From contig JALRBB010000248.1 of NCBI GenBank assembly GCA_023257915.1, positions 1 through 6,172 of the forward strand: a stretch of DNA of 6,172 nt. Reading direction: 5' to 3'. Below are positions 1 through 6,172 of the stretch, piece after piece. Each line of letters starts with the position of its first letter. Within the stretch, counting starts at the first letter, position 1. A program made the translations under genes and the position numbers. Origin of the DNA: Quisquiliibacterium sp. Its GTDB lineage: Bacteria > Pseudomonadota > Gammaproteobacteria > Burkholderiales > Burkholderiaceae_E. Under the pieces are notes generated by a model, which was given only the letters and a program-made list of their open reading frames with translations, was not told the origin of the DNA and searched no databases.

Positions 1-920
<920 letters not shown>

Positions 921-1027
921 CGGCGCCTTTTCCCGGCCGGGCGCACCGCTCCTTACCCCGTGCCGCCGGATGGGTCGCCGCGTGTTGCATCGCATCGACA
1001 GGCAACGCCGATCGGTCGGCACTTCGC

Positions 1028-1033
1028 TATACT
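1028..1033 (+). promoter_or_regulatory. Candidate -10 box upstream of the GST gene
   Basis: TATACT matches five of six bases of the sigma-70 -10 consensus (TATAAT) and lies 29 bases before the GST start codon. No good -35 hexamer is present at 16-18 bases spacing, so the call rests on the -10 element and its position alone. The remaining divergent gap between purB and the GST gene (903-1062) shows no terminator or RNA gene. I could not assign a clear purB promoter in it. Confidence 0.3.
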
Positions 1034-1062
1034 CAAACGACCTGACTTCCCGGCAGTTGCAC

Positions 1063-1671
1063 ATGAAGCTTCTCGGCTCTGACACCAGTCCCTACGTCCG
1101 CAAGGTAAAAATCGTCCTGGCGGAAAAGAAAATCGACTATCAGTACCAGCTCGAAGACGTCTTTTCTCCCGAATCCGGGCTCCAGAAATTCAATCCGCTG
1201 GGCAAGGTCCCCTGCCTGCTGACCGATGACGGCGGCACGCTTTTCGATTCGCGTGTGATCGTCGAGTATCTGGACAACCTGACGCCGGTTCACCGGCTGA
1301 TTCCGCCTTCGGGACGAGAGCGGGCCGCGGTCCGATGCTGGGAAGCGCTTGCTGACGGTCTGCTCGATGCGGCGCTGCTGGTGCGCATGGAATCAAGCTT
1401 TCGTGAAGAATCCGAACGCTCGCCAAAATGGATTGCCCGACAGATGGGCAAGATCGAGGCAGCCCTCGCGACGATGTCGCAAGGTCTGGGCGAGCAACAA
1501 TGGTGCTGCGACGGCAAGTTCACGCTGGCGGATATCGCGACCGGATGCGCTCTAGGCTACCTCGACTTCCGCTTCCCGCAAATGAACTGGCGCTCCCAGT
1601 ACCCCAACCTGGCCGACCTGTCCGATCGGCTGGGCGCGCGCCAGCCGTTCATCGAGACCAAGCCAGCCTGA
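1063..1671 (+). CDS. yibF: Glutathione S-transferase family protein, YibF-like
   Basis: This is a 202-residue soluble GST-fold protein, the same length as E. coli YibF and with the same N-terminal pattern. The thioredoxin-like domain spans about residues 1-75: SDTSPYVRKV (6-15) carries the glutathione-facing Ser/Thr region, NPLGKVP (44-50) ends in the cis-proline P50, and FDSRVIVEYL (61-70) supplies the D62/S63 pair that holds the glutathione glutamyl group. The helical C-terminal domain includes ALADGLLDA (95-103) and the N-capping motif FTLADIA (153-159). The true substrate of this subgroup is not established. The reading frame is open upstream to an ATG at 970, but MKLLGSDTSP matches the family start, so 1063 is chosen even though no Shine-Dalgarno precedes it. 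It converges on mnmA with a 13-base gap and points away from purB. The family call is secure; the subgroup call is likely. Confidence 0.9.
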   Translation: MKLLGSDTSPYVRKVKIVLAEKKIDYQYQLEDVFSPESGLQKFNPLGKVPCLLTDDGGTLFDSRVIVEYLDNLTPVHRLIPPSGRERAAVRCWEALADGLLDAALLVRMESSFREESERSPKWIARQMGKIEAALATMSQGLGEQQWCCDGKFTLADIATGCALGYLDFRFPQMNWRSQYPNLADLSDRLGARQPFIETKPA

Positions 1672-1690
1672 GCTTGATCCAGGCTCAGGC
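1666..1690. terminator. Hairpin shared by the converging GST and mnmA 3' ends
   Basis: GCCTGAGC (1666-1673) and GCTCAGGC (1683-1690) form a perfect 8-base-pair GC-rich stem with a 9-base loop. Each arm contains the TGA stop of one of the two converging genes: 1669-1671 for GST, and 1687-1685 read on the minus strand for mnmA. The symmetry means both transcripts would carry the hairpin. No T-run follows on either strand, so it is not a textbook intrinsic terminator. It may instead protect 3' ends or act with Rho. Confidence 0.4.
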
Positions 1691-2860
1691 CTGGGCGGCG
1701 TGGATGATGCCGCCACCCAGGCAGACCTCTGCCTGATAGAGCACCGCGGATTGGCCGGGCGTGACCGCCCATTGCGGCTCATCGAACGCCAGCGAGAAGC
1801 CATCAGACGCCTGCGCGAACAGCCGACAGTGCGCATCGCTTTGCCGATAGCGGGTCTTGGCTCCGAGTGTCGCTACCCCGCCTGGTGAGACCTCCGATGG
1901 CGCCGTGCCCGCGATCCAGTGCACCGCCTTCGCATCAAGGGTGCGCGCCAGCAGCCAGGGGTGATCATGGCCTTGCACCACATAGAGCGCATTGGCGTCG
2001 AGATCCTTGCGGGCCACGTACCAGGGTTCCCCGCTGCCGTCTCGGCTACCACCCAGCCCGATGCCCTTGCGCTGCCCCAGAGTGTAGAACGACAAACCCA
2101 CATGCTCGCCGAGCCGCCGTCCGTTTTCATCGAGAATCGGCCCGGGTTTCATCGGCAGATAGCGGTTCAGGAACTCTCGGAATGGGCGCTCGCCAATAAA
2201 GCAGATACCGGTGGAATCGCGCTTGGCCGCGTTGGGTAGCCCGATCCGATGCGCAATCTCGCGCACCTGACGCTTGTGCAGATGACCGACCGGAAACATC
2301 GCCCTCGCCAGCTGGGCCTGCGAGAGTCGGTGTAGAAAATAGCTCTGGTCCTTGCCGGGATCGACCCCCCTGAGCAGCTGATGATGCAGCCCCTGGTCGT
2401 CGACAGCACAGTGGATTCGCGCATAGTGACCGGTAGCAATCAGCTCACCGCCCAGTCGCATCGCATGATCCAGGAACGCCTTGAACTTGATCTCGGCGTT
2501 GCACAGCACGTCCGGGTTCGGCGTACGTCCGGCCGAATACTCGCGAAGAAACTCGGCAAATACCCGGTCCTTGTACTCGGCCGCAAAATTGACCGCCTCG
2601 ATGTCGACGCCAAGCACCTCGGCGGCACTGACCGCATCGATCAGGTCCTGGCGGGTCGAGCAGTATTCAGCGTCGTCGTCATCTTCCCAGTTCTTCATGA
2701 ACAGGCCGGTGACCTGATAGCCGCGTTGCTTGAGCAACCATGCGCTGACGGAGGAATCGACCCCGCCGGACAGTCCGACGACGATCCGGCGGCCGTCGCC
2801 CGCGGGGATGGCAGCGAGCAGCTCGTTGAGCCGCGTGTCAACGGTTTCGATCGAGGCCAT
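1685..2860 (-). CDS. mnmA: tRNA-specific 2-thiouridylase MnmA
   Basis: MnmA (TrmU) uses ATP and relayed persulfide sulfur to make 2-thiouridine at U34 of tRNAs for Lys, Glu and Gln, in the cytosol. The 391-residue product has the PP-loop SGGVDSS (31-37), [14 protein letters not shown] (54-67), [11 protein letters not shown] (91-101), [20 protein letters not shown] (110-129) with D117 and catalytic C120, ATGHYARI (142-149), DQSYFL (171-176), and [11 protein letters not shown] (215-225) with the second catalytic C220. The C-terminal barrel ends in [21 protein letters not shown]. coli MnmA has 368 residues; about 19 extra residues precede the PP-loop here. I see no internal ATG, GTG or TTG that would shorten it, so ATG 2860 is kept. 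The start lies inside the end of nudJ and has no clear Shine-Dalgarno, which suggests translational coupling. Very secure. Confidence 0.97.
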   Translation of the reverse strand: MASIETVDTRLNELLAAIPAGDGRRIVVGLSGGVDSSVSAWLLKQRGYQVTGLFMKNWEDDDDAEYCSTRQDLIDAVSAAEVLGVDIEAVNFAAEYKDRVFAEFLREYSAGRTPNPDVLCNAEIKFKAFLDHAMRLGGELIATGHYARIHCAVDDQGLHHQLLRGVDPGKDQSYFLHRLSQAQLARAMFPVGHLHKRQVREIAHRIGLPNAAKRDSTGICFIGERPFREFLNRYLPMKPGPILDENGRRLGEHVGLSFYTLGQRKGIGLGGSRDGSGEPWYVARKDLDANALYVVQGHDHPWLLARTLDAKAVHWIAGTAPSEVSPGGVATLGAKTRYRQSDAHCRLFAQASDGFSLAFDEPQWAVTPGQSAVLYQAEVCLGGGIIHAAQA

Positions 2861-3329
2861 CGAGACAACTCGGGTGGGTGAAGATCATATCCAGCGGGTA
2901 GCGCCGCCCGGCACAGTAGTCGTCGATCGTGCGCATCACGAGCGGGCTGCGATGCCTTGCACCTCGCTCGCGCACCTCGTCGGCGCTCAGCCAGAGGGTC
3001 CGCACGATCCCCTCGTCCAGTGCACGACCAGGCTCCTCGCCAAGCAAGTCGCAGACGAATGCGAATCGCATGTATGTGACGTCGGTGCCATCGGCCTGGC
3101 TAACGTAGCGACTCATGTAGATGCCCACGCAGGCGCTGGGCTCGACCCGGTGCGCAGTCTCTTCGAGCGTTTCACGACCGACCGCCTGCAACAGGCTTTC
3201 GCCAGGATCGAGATGGCCGGCGGGCTGATTGAGTCGCAAGCCATCCCGGGTATGTTCCTCGACGAGCAGGAAACGGCCGTCGCGTTCAACGACAGCGGCA
3301 ACGGTCACGCTTGGTTTCCAGATCGACAT
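2838..3329 (-). CDS. nudJ: Nudix hydrolase, NudJ-like phosphatase
   Basis: This 163-residue Nudix protein resembles E. coli NudJ (YmfB, 153 residues), which removes phosphate from nucleoside di- and triphosphates and from the thiamine precursor HMP-PP. Shared features are [21 protein letters not shown] near the N-terminus, NQPAGHL (34-40), the Nudix box at 38-60 with metal-binding E53, E56 and E57 after R52, and the late motif RSPLV...[14 protein letters not shown] (127-149). In the box, the usual glycine after REUXEEX is alanine (A59). The start codon at 3329-3327 is preceded by AGGA at 3344-3341, a long 11-base spacing. The last seven codons and the stop overlap the mnmA start, matching the nudJ-mnmA linkage of E. 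coli, so both are probably one operon. The family is certain. The substrate is inferred. Confidence 0.92.
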   Translation of the reverse strand: MSIWKPSVTVAAVVERDGRFLLVEEHTRDGLRLNQPAGHLDPGESLLQAVGRETLEETAHRVEPSACVGIYMSRYVSQADGTDVTYMRFAFVCDLLGEEPGRALDEGIVRTLWLSADEVRERGARHRSPLVMRTIDDYCAGRRYPLDMIFTHPSCLDGLDRNR

Positions 3330-3368
3330 CAGCTCGGTGTTCCTGCAGGTTCGAACGCGTATCGTCGT

Positions 3369-3397
3369 ATGATACCGGCCGTAATCAAGAATAAATT
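3369..3397 (+). promoter_or_regulatory. Candidate sigma-70 promoter for the pnt operon
   Basis: In the 83-base divergent gap between nudJ and pntAA, ATGATA (3369-3374, four of six -35 matches) is followed after exactly 17 bases by TAAATT (3392-3397, four of six -10 matches). This is the most AT-rich patch near the operon and sits just before its Shine-Dalgarno. On the other strand TATCAT (3373-3368) is a five-of-six -10 match that could serve nudJ, without a good -35. If both are used, the two promoters overlap. The assignment is tentative. Confidence 0.35.
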
Positions 3398-3412
3398 TGC
3401 ACGGGAGGCTCC

Positions 3413-4534
3413 ATGCTGATCGGGATTCCGGCCGAAAGCCGGCCCGGCGAGTCGCGGGTTGCCGCGACTGCCGAAACGGTCAAGAAACTCGTCGCGGCCA
3501 AGCACGAGGTCCTCGTTGAGAGCGGTGCAGGCGTGCGCGCTGCCCAAACTGACGAGGCCCTTGCGCAGGCCGGGGCGACGATCGTTGATCGGGCGCAGGC
3601 GTTCGGTGCGCAGATGGTGCTCAAAGTACGCGCCCCTCAGGCCGAAGAACTTGCACTGTTCTCATCCGGTGCGGTGCTGGTGGGCATGCTCGAGCCCTTC
3701 AATGCCGACGGGATTGCCGCCATAAACCAGGCGGGGCTGACTGCGTTCGCGCTCGAAGCTGCGCCGCGCACCACGCGTGCACAGAGCATGGATGTGCTGT
3801 CCTCGCAGGCCAACATTGCCGGCTACAAGGCCGTCCTGCTCGCCTCGGCGGAGTACGGACGCATGATGCCCATGATGATGACCGCAGCCGGTACCGTGAA
3901 GGCTGCCCGGGTGCTGATCCTGGGCGCGGGCGTCGCCGGCCTGCAGGCAATCGCCACCGCCAAGCGGCTAGGTGCTGTCGTCGAGGCGTCTGACGTGCGG
4001 CCAGCCGTCAAGGAGCAGATCGAATCGCTGGGCGCCAAGTTCGTCGACGTTCCGTACGAAACCGACGAAGAACGCGAGATTGCCCAGGGGGCTGGCGGCT
4101 ACGCCCGACCGATGCCGGCGTCCTGGATGCAGCGCCAGGCGGACGAGGTCGCCAAGCGCATCAAGACCTCTGACATCGTCATCACGACCGCACTGATTCC
4201 CGGGCGCAAGGCGCCGGTGCTGGTCAGCGAGGACATGGTTCGCTCGATGCGGCCGGGCTCGGTCGTGCTCGACATGGCTGTCGAACAGGGCGGCAACTGC
4301 GAGATCAGCGAAGCGGGGCACACGGTCATCAAGCACGGCGTTCACATCATCGGCCAGCCGAACCTGCCGGCCACGGTCCCTGCCGACTCGTCGGCGCTGT
4401 ATGCGCGAAACGTGATCGACTTCCTGAAGCTGCTGTTCGATGCTGACGGCAACTTCCTGATCAATCGTGAAGACGACATCGTTGCCGCCTGCCTGATGTG
4501 CGCGAACGGCGAGCTCGTTCGCAAGAACGCCTGA
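3413..4534 (+). CDS. pntAA: NAD(P) transhydrogenase subunit alpha part 1 (PntAA, NAD-binding domain I)
   Basis: PntAA is the soluble NAD(H)-binding domain of the proton-translocating transhydrogenase. It passes hydride from NADH to NADP+ on PntB at the membrane surface. The 373 residues match the stand-alone domain of split enzymes such as that of Rhodospirillum rubrum (about 384), not the fused 510-residue E. coli PntA. The N-terminus MLIGIPAESRPGESRVAATA is typical. The RQD loop lies at R119-TTRAQSMDVLS, where R119, Q124, D127 and S130 match R. rubrum R127, Q132, D135 and S138 with a constant offset of 8. The Rossmann motif GAGVAG (171-176) ends in adenosine-binding D194. The mobile loop lies near GGYARPM (228-234). 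The C-terminal core has QPNLPATVPADSSALYARN (315-333). A strong Shine-Dalgarno, GGGAGG (3403-3408), lies 4 bases before the ATG. First gene of the pnt operon. Confidence 0.96.
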   Translation: MLIGIPAESRPGESRVAATAETVKKLVAAKHEVLVESGAGVRAAQTDEALAQAGATIVDRAQAFGAQMVLKVRAPQAEELALFSSGAVLVGMLEPFNADGIAAINQAGLTAFALEAAPRTTRAQSMDVLSSQANIAGYKAVLLASAEYGRMMPMMMTAAGTVKAARVLILGAGVAGLQAIATAKRLGAVVEASDVRPAVKEQIESLGAKFVDVPYETDEEREIAQGAGGYARPMPASWMQRQADEVAKRIKTSDIVITTALIPGRKAPVLVSEDMVRSMRPGSVVLDMAVEQGGNCEISEAGHTVIKHGVHIIGQPNLPATVPADSSALYARNVIDFLKLLFDADGNFLINREDDIVAACLMCANGELVRKNA

Positions 4535-4561
4535 CCGGGCAAAGACTAGGAGAGTTCTTCC

Positions 4562-4876
4562 ATGGAATCGATCAGCCCGACCGTGATCAATCTGATCATC
4601 TTCGTACTCGCGATCTATGTCGGCTACCACGTCGTCTGGAACGTGACGCCCGCGCTGCACACACCGCTGATGTCCGTAACCAACGCGATCTCGGCGATCG
4701 TCATCGTCGGCGCGATGCTGGCCGCTGCGCTCACCGAAACCGGGCTGGGCAAGGCAATGGGCGTGCTTGCGGTCGCGCTGGCGGCGGTCAATGTCTTCGG
4801 CGGCTTCCTGGTCACGCGACGCATGCTCGAGATGTTCAAGAAAAAGGAGCCGCGCGCGGGCTCCGCCAAGCACTGA
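4562..4876 (+). CDS. pntAB: NAD(P) transhydrogenase subunit alpha part 2 (PntAB, membrane)
   Basis: This 104-residue inner-membrane subunit supplies the alpha share of the membrane domain through which protons move. Three hydrophobic helices are visible at about residues 8-26, 38-58 and 65-85, as expected for PntAB of split transhydrogenases. The motif HTPLMSVTNAIS (33-44) before and into helix 2 is the same as in the C-terminal half of fused E. coli PntA. The tail RRMLEMFKKK (86-95) is basic, consistent with a cytoplasmic end. AGGAG at 4548-4552 lies 9 bases before the ATG. The gap from pntAA is 27 bases and to pntB 15 bases, so all three are one operon. Secure. Confidence 0.95.
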   Translation: MESISPTVINLIIFVLAIYVGYHVVWNVTPALHTPLMSVTNAISAIVIVGAMLAAALTETGLGKAMGVLAVALAAVNVFGGFLVTRRMLEMFKKKEPRAGSAKH

Positions 4877-4891
4877 GCACGGAGACGATCG

Positions 4892-6172
4892 ATGAACTTC
4901 AGCCTGAACGTCGTCATCTTGCTGTACCTGGTCGCCTCGATCTGCTTCATCCAGGCGCTCAAGGGGCTTTCTCATCCGACCACCTCGAGGGCCGGCAACG
5001 CCTTCGGCATGATCGGCATGACGATCGCGATCCTGACCACGGTCGCCTTGATCTTCAAGCTCGCACCGCAGGCGGCTGCGGGCGGAATCGTCTGGGTGCT
5101 GGTGGGCCTGGTCATCGGCGGCGGCATCGGTGCCACCATGGCCAACAAGGTCGAAATGACCAAGATGCCCGAGCTGGTTGCCTTCATGCACTCGATGATC
5201 GGCCTGGCCGCGGTGTTCATCGCGATCGCCGCGGTTGCCGAGCCCTGGGCGTTCAACATCGTCGCCAAGGGCGAGCCGATCCCGGTCGGCAACAAGATCG
5301 AGCTGTTCATCGGCACCTTCGTTGGCGCGATCACGTTCTCCGGTTCGGTGATCGCGTTCGGCAAGCTCTCTGGCAAGTACAAATTCCGCTTGTTTCAGGG
5401 TGCACCAGTGGTGTTTGCCGGCCAGCACATGCTGAACCTGATCCTGGGTATCGCGATGTTCGGCTTTGGCATCTGGTTCGTGGCCACCCAGCAGTGGATG
5501 CCATTCGCCGTGATGCTCGCGATCGCATTCGTGCTTGGCGTGCTGATCATCATTCCGATCGGCGGCGCCGACATGCCGGTGGTGGTATCGATGCTGAACA
5601 GCTACTCCGGCTGGGCGGCGGCCGGCATCGGCTTTTCGCTGAACAACAGCATGTTGATCATCGCCGGATCGCTGGTCGGCTCGTCAGGCGCCATCCTGTC
5701 GTACATCATGTGTAAGGCGATGAACCGGTCGTTCTTCAATGTGATCCTGGGCGGCTTCGGTGGCGACACCGCAACTGCGGTAGCGGCCGGCAGCCAGACG
5801 CAACGGCCGGTCAAGACCGGTTCGGCCGACGACGCGGCATTCCTGATGGGCAACGCCGAAACCGTGATCATCGTGCCTGGCTACGGTCTGGCGGTAGCAC
5901 GTGCGCAGCACCCGCTCAAAGAACTCGCCGACAAGCTGATCGAAAAGGGCATCGCGGTGAAGTATGCGATCCACCCGGTCGCCGGCCGGATGCCGGGCCA
6001 CATGAACGTGCTGCTCGCCGAGGCTGAAGTCCCCTACGACCAGGTCTTCGAAATGGAGGACATCAACTCCGAGTTCGGCGACACCGACGTCGTGCTGGTG
6101 CTGGGCGCCAACGACGTGGTCAACCCGGCCGCCAAGGACCCGAAGTCGCCGATTGCCGGCATGCCGATCCTG
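4892..6172 (+). CDS. pntB: NAD(P) transhydrogenase subunit beta (PntB), C-terminus cut by window edge
   Basis: PntB carries most of the proton channel and the NADP(H)-binding domain III. From the ATG at 4892 (GGAG at 4881-4884, 7 bases upstream) 427 codons run open to the right edge. About nine membrane helices fall near residues 3-23, 37-57, 65-83, 95-117, 136-157, 177-197, 203-225, 233-250 and 253-275. Channel and gating motifs include [15 protein letters not shown], whose H100 corresponds to E. coli proton-pathway His91, and [20 protein letters not shown] (224-243). Domain III shows the NADP-binding [10 protein letters not shown] (330-339), [18 protein letters not shown] (361-378) and [10 protein letters not shown] (405-414). 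The linker between membrane and NADP domains (about 300-325) is the least conserved part. Compared with 462-residue E. coli PntB, about 50 C-terminal residues are missing. Very secure. Confidence 0.97.
   Translation, partial: MNFSLNVVILLYLVASICFIQALKGLSHPTTSRAGNAFGMIGMTIAILTTVALIFKLAPQAAAGGIVWVLVGLVIGGGIGATMANKVEMTKMPELVAFMHSMIGLAAVFIAIAAVAEPWAFNIVAKGEPIPVGNKIELFIGTFVGAITFSGSVIAFGKLSGKYKFRLFQGAPVVFAGQHMLNLILGIAMFGFGIWFVATQQWMPFAVMLAIAFVLGVLIIIPIGGADMPVVVSMLNSYSGWAAAGIGFSLNNSMLIIAGSLVGSSGAILSYIMCKAMNRSFFNVILGGFGGDTATAVAAGSQTQRPVKTGSADDAAFLMGNAETVIIVPGYGLAVARAQHPLKELADKLIEKGIAVKYAIHPVAGRMPGHMNVLLAEAEVPYDQVFEMEDINSEFGDTDVVLVLGANDVVNPAAKDPKSPIAGMPIL

Noticed and set aside
1013..1020. Short palindromes of the CCGATCGG type in the divergent gap and in coding regions
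   Set aside because: Eight-base GC-rich palindromes occur many times by chance in DNA of this composition, and I see no spacing or repetition that sets this one apart.
970..1062. 31-codon upstream extension of the GST gene from an ATG at 970
   Set aside because: The GST family begins at MKLLGSDTSP. The extension is Arg-rich, passes through the candidate -10 box and has no homologous counterpart in YibF.
3968..5428. 486-codon open frame on the minus strand across pntAA, pntAB and pntB
   Set aside because: It is antisense to three confidently identified genes. Its product is a run of charged residues (Asp, Arg, His, Gln), which is what the reverse strand of GC-rich codons for hydrophobic membrane helices gives. 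No domain or start signal is visible.
4498..5715. 405-codon plus-strand frame overlapping pntAB and pntB
   Set aside because: Out of frame with both real genes. It is Arg/Asp/Gly-rich low-complexity translation typical of a shifted GC-rich frame, while the pntAB and pntB frames match known families throughout.

Overview
The window holds ordinary chromosomal housekeeping genes of a high-GC proteobacterium. The proteins read most like those of Betaproteobacteria (Rhodocyclales or Burkholderiales type). This rests on family resemblance recalled from memory, chiefly the nudJ-mnmA pair, a YibF-like glutathione transferase beside purB, and a three-subunit transhydrogenase. I ran no search. All genes share the same GC-rich codon style, and I see no mobile element, CRISPR array, tRNA or rRNA.

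Layout. (1) Positions 1-902, minus strand: the N-terminal two thirds of purB (adenylosuccinate lyase), cut by the left edge just inside the fumarase/lyase signature. (2) A 160-base divergent gap, 903-1062, with a 14-base perfect palindrome against the purB start and a candidate -10 box for the next gene. (3) 1063-1671, plus strand: a 202-residue YibF-like glutathione S-transferase. (4) A 13-base convergent gap inside a hairpin whose two arms carry the stop codons of the two converging genes. (5) 1685-3329, minus strand: nudJ followed by mnmA, overlapping by 23 bases, so probably one coupled transcript. (6) An 83-base divergent gap, 3330-3412. (7) 3413 to the right edge, plus strand: pntAA-pntAB-pntB, the split-subunit proton-translocating NAD(P) transhydrogenase, with pntB lacking about its last 50 codons.

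How the genes work together. The three pnt genes encode one membrane complex: the PntAA NAD(H)-binding domain, the PntAB and PntB membrane domain, and the PntB NADP(H)-binding domain. It uses proton-motive force to make NADPH. NudJ and MnmA share a transcript and both touch nucleotide or tRNA metabolism: MnmA makes 2-thiouridine at the tRNA wobble position, and NudJ is a Nudix pyrophosphatase. PurB serves purine synthesis. In E. coli the order is nudJ-mnmA-hflD-purB. Here the hflD slot is empty and an inverted GST gene sits between mnmA and purB.

I found no convincing new biological system. The most useful second looks are the shared-stop-codon hairpin, the palindrome at purB, the nudJ/mnmA overlap and the changed nudJ-mnmA-purB neighbourhood.
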